From Watersipora subatra (taxonomy: Eukaryota > Bryozoa > Gymnolaemata > Cheilostomatida > Watersiporidae): 64,000 nt of DNA. The position numbers were made by a program, and so were the translations under genes. The stretch is taken from the NCBI RefSeq assembly GCF_963576615.1, contig NC_088711.1, forward strand, positions 2,666,001 through 2,730,000. Direction: 5' to 3'. Each line of letters opens with the position of its first letter. The first letter of the stretch is position 1. A model generated the notes under the pieces. The model ran no database searches. It was not told where the DNA came from and worked only from the letters and a program-made list of their open reading frames with translations. Below are positions 1 through 10,503 of the stretch, piece after piece.

Positions 1-760
1 AGTAGAAAAGTCTCCACAAAATCGTACTGAAAATGACTCGGTTACATCAAAAACAATTAATTCTTTCGTTGTTTCTGTTTGTATTGACACTGCTATTTAA
101 CTCAAAAGTTTTACGGTTTGCTTCGTTAAAACTTTGAAAGTACCACCATAAAAATATTTTACAACTATCAAGCTAATAATAGTTTCTTGTTTAATGTGGT
201 TTTGATACTTCGATGTATGTAAAATACTATTTAGCAATTACAAAAGAATCTGTACGACTATTTTGAGACAAACTCGTGCTTAGCTCGCATCCGTCTAAAA
301 GTTTCTCATTATTTGCACAAAAAGTTAACTAATTAGCACCGCGTAAAAGATATACATTGCTAAAAAATTGTTTGGATGCTAATATCAACTAGTTCAGTGC
401 AAAAGCAGAGTTGAGGTCAGCAGACACTGCGAAAGAGATTAAACAGCCAGAAGAAGATAAAATGGTTTCAAACTGAAGTAACAATCAGAATGCAGCTGGT
501 CGAGCAAACGATGCAAATACTGCTGTTTCAAAAGTGTTAATTTTTGTTACTGAATGTATTATAGATATAGTTTGTTGTATTGTTCAGTAACGTAACTGTG
601 TATAATACAATTATTCATGTTTATACTTTTATGTTGGAGTTATTTTCTCATGTTGAGGTAAATAAGGTTTGACAGAGCAGTGTTATCGTCTGCACTTTCA
701 TGAAGAATTATTAGGTAAATCTGTTGTTGATTAAACTTAAACCTTGAGCTATATATAAGG
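1..760. other. Non-coding left edge, no gene recognised
   Basis: This stretch is AT-rich with no convincing open frame. It lies immediately 5' of a gag-like remnant, so it could contain the 5' LTR or leader of the decayed Ty3/Gypsy element. I could not identify paired LTR ends or a primer binding site. Confidence 0.4.
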
Positions 761-1396
761 ATGAGCATGGAGGCTGAAGTAGTGAGCCTCCCTCATTTTA
801 ATCATACATTAGCGAGTGCTCAGACAAGTACTTACGGACAAATGATGCAAGTGTCAGTGCAGCCACACCCTCCATTTTTTATGCATCCTGGAGAACTAAA
901 TATACTGTACGAAATGAGGAGAAAATTGTATGACAATTTTGAGTTACTTTTGGATTTTTTTAGCTGGACAATGCCATCAGCAGAGCTCATTTATTGCCAG
1001 TTTAAGCAGTTAAGGTCTGAGGACAACTACCACCTCCAAGATGGTAGTCATCAGACAGTCGAGGGGAGACTAAAACAGTCGAGGAGTCTGGTGATGCAGC
1101 CTATCAACGTATTATCTATAGGGAGTAAAACAGGCAATAAAATAATCACTCTGTGTAAAATAACGAGCAACGGACATACCAGCAAATCTTTTAATGCCGC
1201 CGTTTGTATATGTGTGTTTAGGGGTTTCTCTGACAGGATGGTTGAAGCACCTCACAGGTTGCTCAATTATTCTCGTGAACTCATTCTTGTTGCTTGTTAC
1301 ACTTTAGATGTGCAAGTTGAAGGTACTACAAGCAGTATACTAGCGCATTGTACTATCGCATTCTACTATGTTGTCGAGAGGGTTTGTGCGATTTAA
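761..1396 (+). pseudogene. Ty3/Gypsy gag-protease remnant
   Basis: The first part of this 211-codon open frame resembles the start of Gypsy capsid proteins: a run with HPPFF, then PGE, then RRKLYDNFELLLDF at about residues 37-67. The C-terminal part resembles the end of the Gypsy protease (LLNYSREL, then VEGTTSS, then VVER). Family elements normally have several hundred residues between these parts, so the middle is deleted or scrambled. The downstream RT, RNase H and integrase pieces are in the expected order. What I see is the motif order; the family assignment is from memory of Gypsy proteins. It is a relic. Confidence 0.6.
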
Positions 1397-1449
1397 GGTA
1401 CAGATGTTATAAAAACTACTGGATTTAGACTGTGTGAACCTGTATGTAA

Positions 1450-2030
1450 GGTTATTGACAAGACTGGGTTAAATTATAAAAAAGTTAATAAAAAAAGTTC
1501 CAAAAGCTTTGAAGCCTGATGCTAAGCCAGTAAAGCAGAAATATCGAGCACCTACATGAACTGTTCGTGAGAAGGTACATTCCGAGTTGGATCCACTACA
1601 GTCGGAAGGTTGTATTGAGCCTATCGATTCAACAGAGTGAGTTTTGCCTTTCGTGGTGGTGGGCAAGACATCTACTGATGTCTGTAATTGTAGAGACATC
1701 ATATTTTATCAGCTTTAAATCAGAATATATACCGGTGGATTGTTTCCCTCTGCCGCATATAGAAGAAACAGTGCATGATGCGAAAGGCAAAGTGTTTAGC
1801 GCGGTGGATTTGAAAGCTGCATATAATCAGGTGCCTCTGACTGATAATTCTAGGGATATGACAGCATTCACTACTGCTCAAGGTTTGTCCAGGTAGACTA
1901 AGATTCCATTTGGCCTTCTGTACCTCGTCTCTTTAGTAAGCTTATGGATATAGTACTGGATGACTGTCGTAAGGTTTGTGTCTTGTATTTAGATAATATT
2001 TGAAGTTTGGTAGAGACACAATTTCTCATG
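1450..2030 (+). pseudogene. Ty3/Gypsy reverse transcriptase remnant
   Basis: Translated in more than one frame, this stretch shows the linker before Gypsy RT (ALKPDAKPVKQKYRAP) and then the start of RT (VREKVHSELDPLQSEGCIEP). Further on are the palm segments VDCFPLPHIEE, FSAVDLKAAYNQVPL and DMTAF. The Asp in FSAVDL is the first catalytic aspartate. The second catalytic block, about 1,985-2,000, reads LYLDN before a stop, so a key Asp is lost. Stops and frame changes occur repeatedly (for example near 1,555, 1,638 and 1,894). It is a non-functional fossil. Confidence 0.8.
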
Positions 2031-2380
2031 ACGGTAATCTCAAGTCTGGTATTGAGCAGCTAGCAGCTAGGCCGGTCTCATGCTAAACTACTCCTAAATT
2101 TAGACTCAGAAAATGTAGTGTTAAACTTCTTGGATGTCATATCAGTAGTGAGGGTATTGCGCCTCTGCAGGACGAAATAGCTGTGATGTCAATAGAGTGT
2201 AAGACTAGAAAAGACTTAGACAAGGTTTGTTGAGATTATTTAATATTACGATAGGTTTGTTCCAGGTTATCGTCAATGACAGGTGGTCTAAGAAAAATGA
2301 TTACAGCGTGTGCCTCAGATAGTGAGTCACTTTAGTATAATGATAAAATTTTAACTGAGTTTAATACTGCCAAACAATCT

Positions 2381-2593
2381 ATGCTATGTAGTGAACAGCT
2401 AGCAGCAGCCCACTTACTTCTCTATAATTATGGTGCCACACTGTATAAATGTGCTGGACACAGAGTAGCCAGATGGCGCTCTCAACTCAACGTATATAAT
2501 TTTGACATGAAACATGTCAAAGGGGTTGATAATGTACTAGCAGACACTATGTCAAGAACTGTTAGTCAAGAACAGGCCACTTGTAACAGATGA
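2381..2593 (+). pseudogene. Ty3/Gypsy RNase H C-terminal remnant
   Basis: The open frame contains AGHRVARWRSQLNVYNFDMK followed by VKGVDNVLADTMSR. This matches the conserved end of Gypsy RNase H, where a His-x-x-Arg-W segment precedes the N-x-x-A-D-x-x-SR motif. The bases between the RT remnant and this piece (about 2,030-2,380) hold degraded RT thumb and connection sequence without an open frame. Confidence 0.8.
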
Positions 2594-2689
2594 TGGCATT
2601 GAAGTAGTGGCTATAGTAAATGCTGCCTTAAACTTGAATGAGTTCACAACAGCTTGTCGATCAGATGTTGTGATTCGGGAACTGATCTG

Positions 2690-3010
2690 AGTTAACAGAT
2701 TCGATTAGAAGATTCAGTCAAATGCGCTAGATTTTTTTTATTACAAATTAAAAGATGAGTTCGCTTTGCATGGCAAATTGGAGATGAAAGATGGGCGTAT
2801 TGAGAGATGGGCGTATTGAGAGATGAGCGTATTGAGAGATGGGCGTATTGTAGTCCCTGAATCTGTGGAAAGTCGAGTTCTTGGTGTACAGCCTGAGGCT
2901 CATCAAGGTACATATAACCAAATCTAAGAGATACATTTGGTCTACTGGTTCAAAGGCATGTATAATTTGATTGAGAGTGCAGTTTGTGATCTAGCCTGTC
3001 TTGACAAATT
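2690..3010 (+). pseudogene. Ty3/Gypsy integrase zinc-binding remnant
   Basis: Reading through stops, the segment shows VPESVESRVL, then EAHQGT, then YWFKGMYNLIE. This resembles the H2C2 zinc-binding N-terminus of Gypsy integrases, where a peptide of the form (H)EGHxG is followed by YWWPGM. No integrase core (DDE) follows, because sequence of the next element starts shortly after 3,010. The element is truncated here. A 16-bp minisatellite has expanded inside it. Confidence 0.6.
2786..2850 (+). repeat. 16-bp minisatellite, about 4 units
   Basis: The unit GAGATGGGCGTATTGA repeats about four times with one variant (GAGATGAGCG). It sits inside the decayed integrase region and shifts frame at each unit. 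It occurs only in the left flank, not in the tandem array. Confidence 0.85.
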
Positions 3011-3149
3011 GTTGTTTTTGCGGAGTTGTCCCCCGTTGAGCGGGCGAGCAACACAACAGCTTGTCACAAGACGTACTGCACCTGATGCATCAGCTGCACT
3101 TATAGGGAGTTGTTCTCTTCCGTCTATGCGGCTTGGTTGCGATGTTATG

Positions 3150-3398
3150 GCGGTCGCTCCATTGGTAATCATAACGAATTTCGTGCAAAAATGTATGTAG
3201 AAAAAAAATAAGATTACAACTGAGAACCAGCGACCAGTCTCTGTTGTAAACTTTAGTAGAACTTATCCAAGCATACCCAAGAAGCTGTTAGAAAACATTA
3301 ACTTGGCACTGGCGTCAATCTCAACTGGATCGATCAGTGAGACTAATGCCCTAATCTACAGTATGGCAACCTTTGTCTTGGAGGAGATGGGTATTAAG
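3150..3398 (+). pseudogene. 5' part of REL-endonuclease LINE ORF
   Basis: From about 3,207 an open frame reads KITTENQRPVSVVN, then RTYPSIPKKLLENIN, then TGSISETNALIY and LEEMGIK. I recognise this as the region N-terminal to the RT of the LINE whose body continues at 10,504. The frame ends exactly at the hAT insertion. Deleting the hAT plus one 8-bp target duplication joins MGIK to PHSTRLQ in the same frame. The upstream limit is uncertain: residues like FRAKMYVEK at about 3,178-3,206 may belong to it after a one-base frame change. Confidence 0.7.
3391..3398 (+). repeat. hAT target site duplication, left copy
   Basis: The octamer GTATTAAG lies directly before the left hAT terminus and recurs at 10,496-10,503 directly after the right terminus. 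Eight bases is the normal hAT duplication length. Confidence 0.9.
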
Positions 3399-3746
3399 TA
3401 TAGCTGCACAATGATCGCGTTAATTAAATGATTAACGCAATCAATACAAATGCACGATTAACTGAGTTGAGCCAATTAATCTTCAAACAAAATGCAACCG
3501 AGGTGATGATCATGATGTGGTTTTTTGCAATGTTTAATACATTGTACATGATTTTGCCAGTCTTAACTCAGGCACGATTTAGGTTGTAAGAAATGTTGCA
3601 TAAATTGTAAGAGAAGTGAGTATAGTTTTTCATTTGTTTTTTCCTCGAAGGAATTTTCATTAGTCGTGGAACTGCGACTACTCTATTTTTCTAGCGAGAG
3701 CACTCCCTATATAGATATACATATATTTTTCCCGGACCGTATAATG

Positions 3747-3770
3747 CAGTGTCGTATAGGGAGTGTTACG
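3747..3770 (+). repeat. P element left terminal inverted repeat
   Basis: It starts CAGTGTCGTATAGGGAG and continues with GTGTTAC. The right end (9,230-9,253, other strand) matches with one mismatch. Flanking bases GTATAATG at 3,739-3,746 recur at 9,253-9,260, overlapping the last base of the right repeat by one. Confidence 0.9.
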
Positions 3771-4115
3771 CCAACTGGAGTTACGTCATTTTCGATAGTT
3801 CCAAACAAACTCGCTTTGCTATATAAAGTTCTGTTGAAAATTAAGGTATCGAATCAGAAATACGACTTATACACAGTCAAAATCACCATTTTCTTAACCT
3901 TTTTTTATACCACAAATATCGTCAGAATTTTCTGTTTTTTTTTTCATGTATAACACGAGCATCTTATCTGTGGTTAGTTAGATTTACACCAGGCTAAAAT
4001 CAAAATTCCGTTCATCTGACAGCATGGAGTTATTTCGATCTTTGCGTCAACACATTTCCCCTTTATTTTTTGAAATTTTAAATTTAATTGTGATTTAAGC
4101 AGCATCTTCATCACA

Positions 4116-7100
4116 ATGGTTAATTGTCGGGCTGTGGGATGCTCAGGCAGATCGGAGTTAGGCCTACAGGTTTTTCAATTCCCAAAAGATCCTGAAAGAA
4201 GGAATGCATGGATTGTTAAAGTGGGCAGGTAAGATTCACGTTGTTTTTAGTGTTTGCAATTGTATAGATTTAGATATTACTATAAGTTTAATATTGAACT
4301 GATTAGTAGGAAAGTTAAGGATAGTTGTAGACTATTATTCACAGCCATGTCAGGCCTATATGAACGGAGTCATTTTTTATTATTTTATTTATTTAAATAG
4401 TGTCAATGTGAAAATTACAGGCTGGATTCTGGAAGTAGCAAAAGGAATCCAAAACTTTTGCAGCCAACTGCTTCTTCTAAACTTTGTGAGGTTAGTCAAA
4501 ATATTATTTAGAATTATCTTGTTATACGTATATACGTACATGTATATCGGTTTTTAAATCATATTGGTATTCTTATTGTCATTGTAATTATTGCTGCTAG
4601 TTGTTAGAATACATTTTACAATTATAATAAATGCTATTTATAAGTTTAGTTGTTTGTATAGTACCACTATTGCTTTTGTCATGTTTTATTATTATTACCA
4701 AAGTTTTCTTATCTGTTGTATTGCTTTGCATTTGTGTTATTATTGAAGTTGATAAAAATAGCATATAGTATGTTGCATTCATTAAGAGATAACTGGTTAA
4801 AAGTATTGGAAAAAGTTGTATAGGCATCTAAGAATAAGTTGAACAGTAATAGTAGTACCCCTATTAGTAGGCCTAATAGTAATAGTCGTATTCATATTAC
4901 TGTTTCCCTCGCTTACCTCTCCTCTTTTTTGTTTACTTATAGAGACATTTTGAAGGAAAGTGTTTTACACTGACTAAAACGGAAAGACGTCGACTGACAA
5001 GTGATGCCATTCCTACTGTTTGCTCACAGGCCACCACCTGTCTCTGAAAGAAAAACTGCTTTAAAAAATACTATAATCACAAACTGCAGCTCTTCTGCAT
5101 TCCCCAGAACAAGCCAAAATATGGGTGAGGAAATTTTTGTCATTAATTTTTATACAATTCAATTTCTCGTTTATTGCTTATGATATATCAAACTGCAACA
5201 GATTTTTTCAAAAGTAATTTTATATTACAATCAGTTTCAGTTATTAATTTAAATGTATCTTTTAACAGGTGACTACAAAGAGGTATGGGAACAAAATTGC
5301 TGTGTGATTAACAATTGTATTCTTTATATATGTAGCTTTCTTACACACTCTAACTTTCTTAACTGACACTCACTTCTATAACATTTTTCCTATTAGCGGT
5401 ACAGCAATTATCTTATCAGTTGTTGTGGCCAGTAGAACTTAGGGGCTCAGGTATAAGTTATATGTATGATTTAAATATCTGTCTAACATACACGCATTTA
5501 CTAATGAATTCAATCCCTCATCGTGAATGATAATAAATTGCTTGCTGCACAATTTCAATTCACTCAGGCAAGCATTTCTCACATTCTATTCATATTGATT
5601 TGCAAGTTTATGCGCTGTCCAGAGAGTAACAGTGCTCCCCATTTGCTGATGCTTAAATCTTAAAAGTGACTATAATTGTCATTATTTTAATATGGTATAT
5701 TTGGATCTTTAGAAATTGATTCACCGAATGTCTTGGAATCAGAACTAGCGACAAGTAAGCCTACAAATTTGATCACATCCGAAATCAAGAGCATAGAACG
5801 AATGTTACGGAAGAAGCTTAAAAAAGTATGTTATTAGTGAAAAATATCGAAAACTATCATTTGATATAGATTATTTTTAAAAATATAAGCTGATTTACGC
5901 TATTATGCATTGAGGTAAAAGCAGTTCAAACTCATAGTGGTATAGAACAGTTTTATACGAGTAATTTTGAGGAAATTTAAGTTCACTGAAACCCTAACAT
6001 GTATTATGCATGTATATGCTTGTTGAGAATTGTGATCGATTTCACTTTGATAACATGCAGATCTATAATATCGCTATTGATTATTTTAATACCAACTTGC
6101 GTAGTCGATTACTCGTAAGGGTCAGTAGTGGTAATCAAGAATATTTTTAACAATGTAGCCACTTGTTTATTTTTACAGGTCCAACAAGAATATAGGGCTA
6201 CCTTAGAAAAACTCCAAACCCATGAAATGGCTCTCAAAAAGTTGTTTAATAGGGATCAACTTGTTGCTCTTCAGAGACATTCCACGAGACTAGAGGATTG
6301 CAATGGCAACTAGATACAATAAAGAAAGGGCTGAACTTGCGGTTTACTTGTGGGTCCACAGGTTACAATCATTTTCTGGATTCAGGAATGCCTCTTCCGT
6401 CTGTCAGGACATTGCAAAGACGGCTTCAAACTACCTGCTTTGAGCCAGGAGTTCTCACGACTGTTTTTCAATACATGAAGAAAAAGGTGAGCTTGTGCAA
6501 TTAAGAGTTTTCTTATGTTTATTTTCAATTTTATGTTTCTCATTTGTTTTGCTAATCGCTCTTTTTATATTCTGATGTCTTTGCGGATTATACTGCATTT
6601 ACAAGCTTCTTTGATTTAGGCTGCGAGTATGGATGAGAGGGGTCGACAGTGTTGCCTTGTGTTGGATGAGATGGAGATTACTGAAGCCCTCGAGTATGAG
6701 GCTAGCAAAAGCTCCGTAATAGGAGAAGTGACGTTACCTGGCCATAGTGGCCTTGCTAGTCATGGTTTAGTGGTTATGCTTGGAGGTTGGTGACGTTAAT
6801 TTCTTGTTTATTTCATTTATTACTTTCCTCTTTGTGTCTGCAGTTTTACCACTAATATTACATGTACTTCGAATCCAAGTGTTGCTGTATCTTTGCAGGA
6901 ATTACTGAAAGATGGAAACAAGTTGTCGCATTCCATCTCACTGGTAAATCTATTTCCGGGGACAGTCTAGCTTCTCTTATTATTGATGTCATAACACATG
7001 CAAGCGGTATTGGTCTGAAAGTTGTTGCTGTTACTTCAGACATGGGGTCAAGCAACCAAGCGATGTGGAAGACGTTTGGTATTGAAAGCAAAAGGGACTC

Positions 7101-8376
7101 ACTAGTGAGCTGTATTCCACATCCTGTGTCTGGTGATAATGTACTTCATTTCTTAGCTGACGTTCCTCACGTTATTAAAAATTTAAGAAATGCGTTTGCC
7201 ACTCATAAAGTTTTTATGATAGCTGACGATATTTGTAGAAAACATAATCTTCATTCTAACTGCATTAAACTCGCCCATGTTTTGGATCTTCTTCTTGAAT
7301 TCTAGTCTGGTAAAGACTAAAAATTAGCACCCAATCTGGCTGATAAAACTGTCTCGTCTACAGGACACTTCAGCAAGATGAATGTGGCGAATGCCATGCA
7401 TCTCTTTAGTAAGTCTGTTAGTGCTGCTCTGAGGTACCTCGTTAGTAAGGAAGGTAGATCTGAGGAGTATTTGACACCGTCTTGGTTTATTGACACAGTC
7501 GATCATTGGTTTGATTTGATGTCTTTTCGACATTCGGTAATGGCTTTATCTAAACACAAACTTGACGCTTATGCTGATGCTCGTTCATTTCTTGATGATT
7601 TTATACAAATAGTTCAGTCAATGCTGATAGGATTCAGGTATGCATGGAAGCCAGTCCAAGCTGGTATTCACCTATCTACACTATCCGTACTCAACATTTG
7701 TGATGACATGCTTGACAACATGGAGTTCTTACTCACCTCCAGGTTGACACAAGACTGTATCGAGAACCTTTTCAGCTCGGTAAGATGTAGGAGTCCTGTG
7801 CCAACAGCTAGATAATTTAAATATGCTCTAAAACTGATCACTGTGGCACAGTATCTCAAACCGACCAAAGCCTCTAACTATGTAGAAGATGAACGAGAGT
7901 ACTTCGGAGATTTATTGCCATCTACCATAGAAGTACCAACTGCCGAGCCTTTGCTCATAGATGTACCTCTGGCTTCACGTGAGGAAATCAGCGCAGCAGA
8001 AGAAGGTTCATTATACTATCTTGCTGGCTATTGTCTACAGAGTTTGCTAAAGTTGAAGCAAGTATGTGAAGGTTGTTGCACCAGCCTATCTAACACATCT
8101 GGTGTTCCGCACTGTAGGTCTGGTTTTCTGCAATTTAAAAACTTTAAAGAGGGTGCTTTGTGTAAAGTTTCTGGTGACACATTTGCTCTGTTCAAAAAGT
8201 GGGAGTCTGTCGTGAGAAGCTTTGAACCTCATCTTAAGAACAACCATATAGGTACTTTGATAGCTTCTAAATGCATGGAGAATATTGATACGCCATGTGA
8301 GCTGCCCACTTGTCATCCTATATTGCAGAAACTAGTGAGAAAGTTTGTGAATGTTAGATTGCATATTTCATGTTAA
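4116..8376 (+). pseudogene. P-element transposase (THAP/THAP9-like), broken
   Basis: Exons I can place are 4,116-4,228, 4,421-4,490, 4,943-5,123, 5,713-5,825, 6,179-6,486, 6,620-6,785 and 6,899-8,376. Exons 1-3 encode a THAP DNA-binding domain: C4 and C9 (C-x4-C), FPKDP, then CERHF supplying the third Cys and the His, then DAIPTV. The first two splice junctions join in phase. Exon 4 is coiled-coil-like (EIKSIERMLRKKLKK). Later exons carry P-transposase catalytic-core landmarks: CGSTGYNHF, PLPSVRTLQRRL, LVLDEM (first Asp), VTSDMGSSN (second Asp), DVPHVIKNLRN, KLAPNLAD, LTQDCIENLFSSVR and LAGYC. Breaks include a frameshift near 5,028, one near 6,295, a stop plus frameshift at 7,303-7,325 and a stop at 7,813-7,815. 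The protein is therefore unlikely to be functional. Confidence 0.88.
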
Positions 8377-9229
8377 AAACATACCTCCACCTCACAGTCA
8401 GTGCAGTTTGGTAGCAAAAGCATGGCCATGCGAACACTAGCTCAGAATATTCATCATTAAGTGTAGTTGAAATTTGATGCTTTCTCCATTTTTACTGTAC
8501 TCATTCTTGTTGACTAGTATTATATTTATATATGTTCTAAACATGTGTAAGTCAGCCATTGTACACAAAATACTACGTTGGCGTACCTTACTATAGTACT
8601 AGTACAGCTTAGCTTCTTTGACTTGTTTATTCGAAGTTAATAATTTTTATTGTAACATTGCTACGAAAGATTGTCTATGTAGTATAATATGCCCTTTTAG
8701 TATTCAGTTTTTATTATGGAAAGTTGTTCAATTTTTATGTTGCACCTCATACTTCTTGCACGTTTAGTTGAAATCATTGTCCGTAATAAATTTGTGGTTG
8801 TCCATTAATTTGCATAAAACAAGCCTGTTTATAAGTTTTATGAACAAAAAAATTGGCAAGTGATGGTATATAAATATAATTTTCATTGTGAATACATTTA
8901 ATTGTTTGCTTGGTCACCCAAAGTTGTAAAATTGCAAGTAAACACAATTTAGCTAAGACATTCTAGTGCAGATAATAGGAGGTATTTACTATGAAGTAGC
9001 AGAAAACCTGTAAATATGGAGTTTTCACTTTTACAACTGCTATGTGAGTTAGAGCAAAACCTGAGCTTTTTTGTGGTATACTTGATAGTGCTGTAAGGTT
9101 ACCCAAAGTAGTTTTATTAACTGATAAACAAAGACAGGTAAGAGCAGTCCATTGTAACTCTATATAAAAGTAGGCGTGGCCGATGTTTGTTTGGAACTTT
9201 TGATGCGTTTGTATATGCTCCGTTGGTGG
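8377..9229. other. P element 3' non-coding region
   Basis: This AT-rich sequence lies between the transposase stop and the right inverted repeat. I see no open frame or domain, only the 14-bp subterminal repeat at 9,185-9,198. Confidence 0.6.
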
Positions 9230-9253
9230 TGTAACTCTCCCTATACGACACTG
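9230..9253 (-). repeat. P element right terminal inverted repeat
   Basis: On the minus strand it reads CAGTGTCGTATAGGGAG followed by AGTTAC, pairing with 3,747-3,770. The adjoining subterminal 14-mer is at 9,185-9,198. Confidence 0.9.
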
Positions 9254-9923
9254 TATAATGGAACCGGGTAGGAAACCGTATAAGAATAAATTATTAATAG
9301 AGTCGCTAACACGTTGGCTTAATTACGGCCAAACTAACCAAGCGAAAAGACACATAATAAAGGCAAACCCAATATGTAAAAGATATATAAGAGTAATTAT
9401 ATGCGAGTAAAACATATAATAAAGACAGAAGCAAAATGAAAAAAATACATGAGTAATTATATGCGAGTATATAAAACATTAAAAATAAATTCGTGGCTCG
9501 GCGTCCGCCATAATATAACATTAACATGGCAGGTTACTACAATTTAATTTACTAACAACTATACATCATGACGAGCAACACTCTCTTACTAATTAAATAC
9601 AAGCACAAGTATTTTGCACTCAACTATGAAAACACTAAATGAGTCACTAACGTAAAACTTGTTTATACGACGACAAAAGTGCTGCGACGATCTAGTTGAA
9701 GCAGCCTGGCGGTTCATCGTTTGAACATGTTTCTAGGTAATACCAACAAAAGTGGTTTCAGTATTATTTAATATTTTACAGTTAATTTTTTGCTTATATT
9801 TAAAAAAAATTTTAATTAAAATATATGTGTATTTCAATGTAAAAATCAAATCACAATCATATTTGAGCTTTAGAATAATAGTAATATAAGATTGACACTT
9901 TATTGGAACATGAAAGCAGACAA
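9254..9923. other. hAT internal non-coding sequence
   Basis: AT-rich sequence between the P insertion and the hAT coding remnant. It contains an imperfect duplication of a motif around AGTAATTATATGCGAGTA near 9,394 and 9,450. The minus-strand open frame here is low-complexity and has no recognisable domain. Confidence 0.5.
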
Positions 9924-10250
9924 ATGTCCTCCAGACTAGCTAACGCATTTTCATACGTTGTCGGAAGCAAAAACAAGTAAGTGAAGTGCAAAATATGCCA
10001 GAAAGAATTTGCCTGCCACCACAGCACATCATCATTAAGATATTATTTAACTAATTTTTATCATATCGCTCAGAATTTATCACCAGCTGTCGCAGACAAT
10101 AACTACTACTGCTGACTACCACCACTACTGTCCCCGGTGAACGGGCTATTCTCTAAAGCTGGCAATATTGTATGTAGAAAGAGGGCATCTCTTCATTCAG
10201 TAAATGTGAGTAAACGGTGCTGCCTCAACTTTTGACTGGCTTAATTATAG
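9924..10250 (+). pseudogene. hAT transposase remnant: BED finger plus C-terminal tail
   Basis: An ATG at 9,924 opens SSRLANAFSYVVGSKNK, a TAA, then VKCKICQKEFACHHSTSSLRY. This is a BED zinc finger, with the two Cys of CKIC visible. About 90 bases later another frame gives GLFSKAGNIVCRKRASL followed by VNVSKRCCLNF, the hAT C-terminal dimerisation motif. The catalytic RNase H-like core between them is absent, so this is an internal deletion product with a stop and a frameshift. Units 2 and 3 begin six bases inside this frame. Confidence 0.8.
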
Positions 10251-10495
10251 ACTTTCATGGACTATTTTCATACTCATAATAGCTAATACTTTGTAACTTA
10301 TGTACATTGTAGGCTACATAACATGTACTCCTGTTAACAATTATTGTCTCAAATATAATTAATTTATATGTAGCTGTATTATTTGTTTTTGAATGAGCGG
10401 GTTTTTGCTAAATTAATTCTAAGATTAATCGAAGATTAACTGGTTCAGACCAGTTATTAATCGCGATTAATTTTTTTAATTGTTGTGCAGCTCTA

Positions 10496-10503
10496 GTATT
10501 AAG
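10496..10503 (+). repeat. hAT target site duplication, right copy
   Basis: GTATTAAG, matching 3,391-3,398. Units 2 and 3 keep only this right copy, at 32,253-32,260 and 54,716-54,723. Confidence 0.9.

Larger units (their letters stand above)
3747..9253 (+). mobile_element. P-type DNA transposon with THAP transposase
   Basis: Terminal inverted repeats CAGTGTCGTATAGGGAG (3,747-3,763; complement at 9,237-9,253) bound a 5.5-kb element. TATAATG flanks both ends directly; with one more base the repeat is GTATAATG, 8 bp as known for P elements. A perfect 14-bp subterminal inverted repeat (AGTTCCAAACAAAC, 3,797-3,810; complement at 9,185-9,198) is also a P-element hallmark. Inside are spliced exons for a THAP-type transposase on the plus strand, now disrupted. 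The element lies inside the hAT copy and occurs only once in the window. Confidence 0.92.
3399..10495 (+). mobile_element. hAT-family DNA transposon, interrupted by P element
   Basis: The termini are TATAGCTGCACAA at the left and, on the other strand, TAGAGCTGCACAA at the right, a hAT-type inverted repeat. Subterminal ATTAATCGCGATTAAT-like motifs occur at both ends, and both ends are flanked by the 8-bp duplication GTATTAAG. Without the 5.5-kb P-type insert the element is about 1.58 kb, too short for a full transposase. It keeps only a BED-finger segment joined to a dimerisation tail at its right end, so it is an internally deleted non-autonomous copy. It is inserted in the LINE ORF. Its 3' end is repeated at the start of units 2 and 3. 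Confidence 0.88.

Noticed and set aside
6858..7091. Minus-strand open frame opposite the P transposase
   Set aside because: It is the antisense shadow of the exon carrying the TSDMGSSN motif.
9306..9527. Minus-strand hydrophobic open frame
   Set aside because: Low-complexity AT-rich sequence inside the hAT with internal repetition and no recognisable motif.
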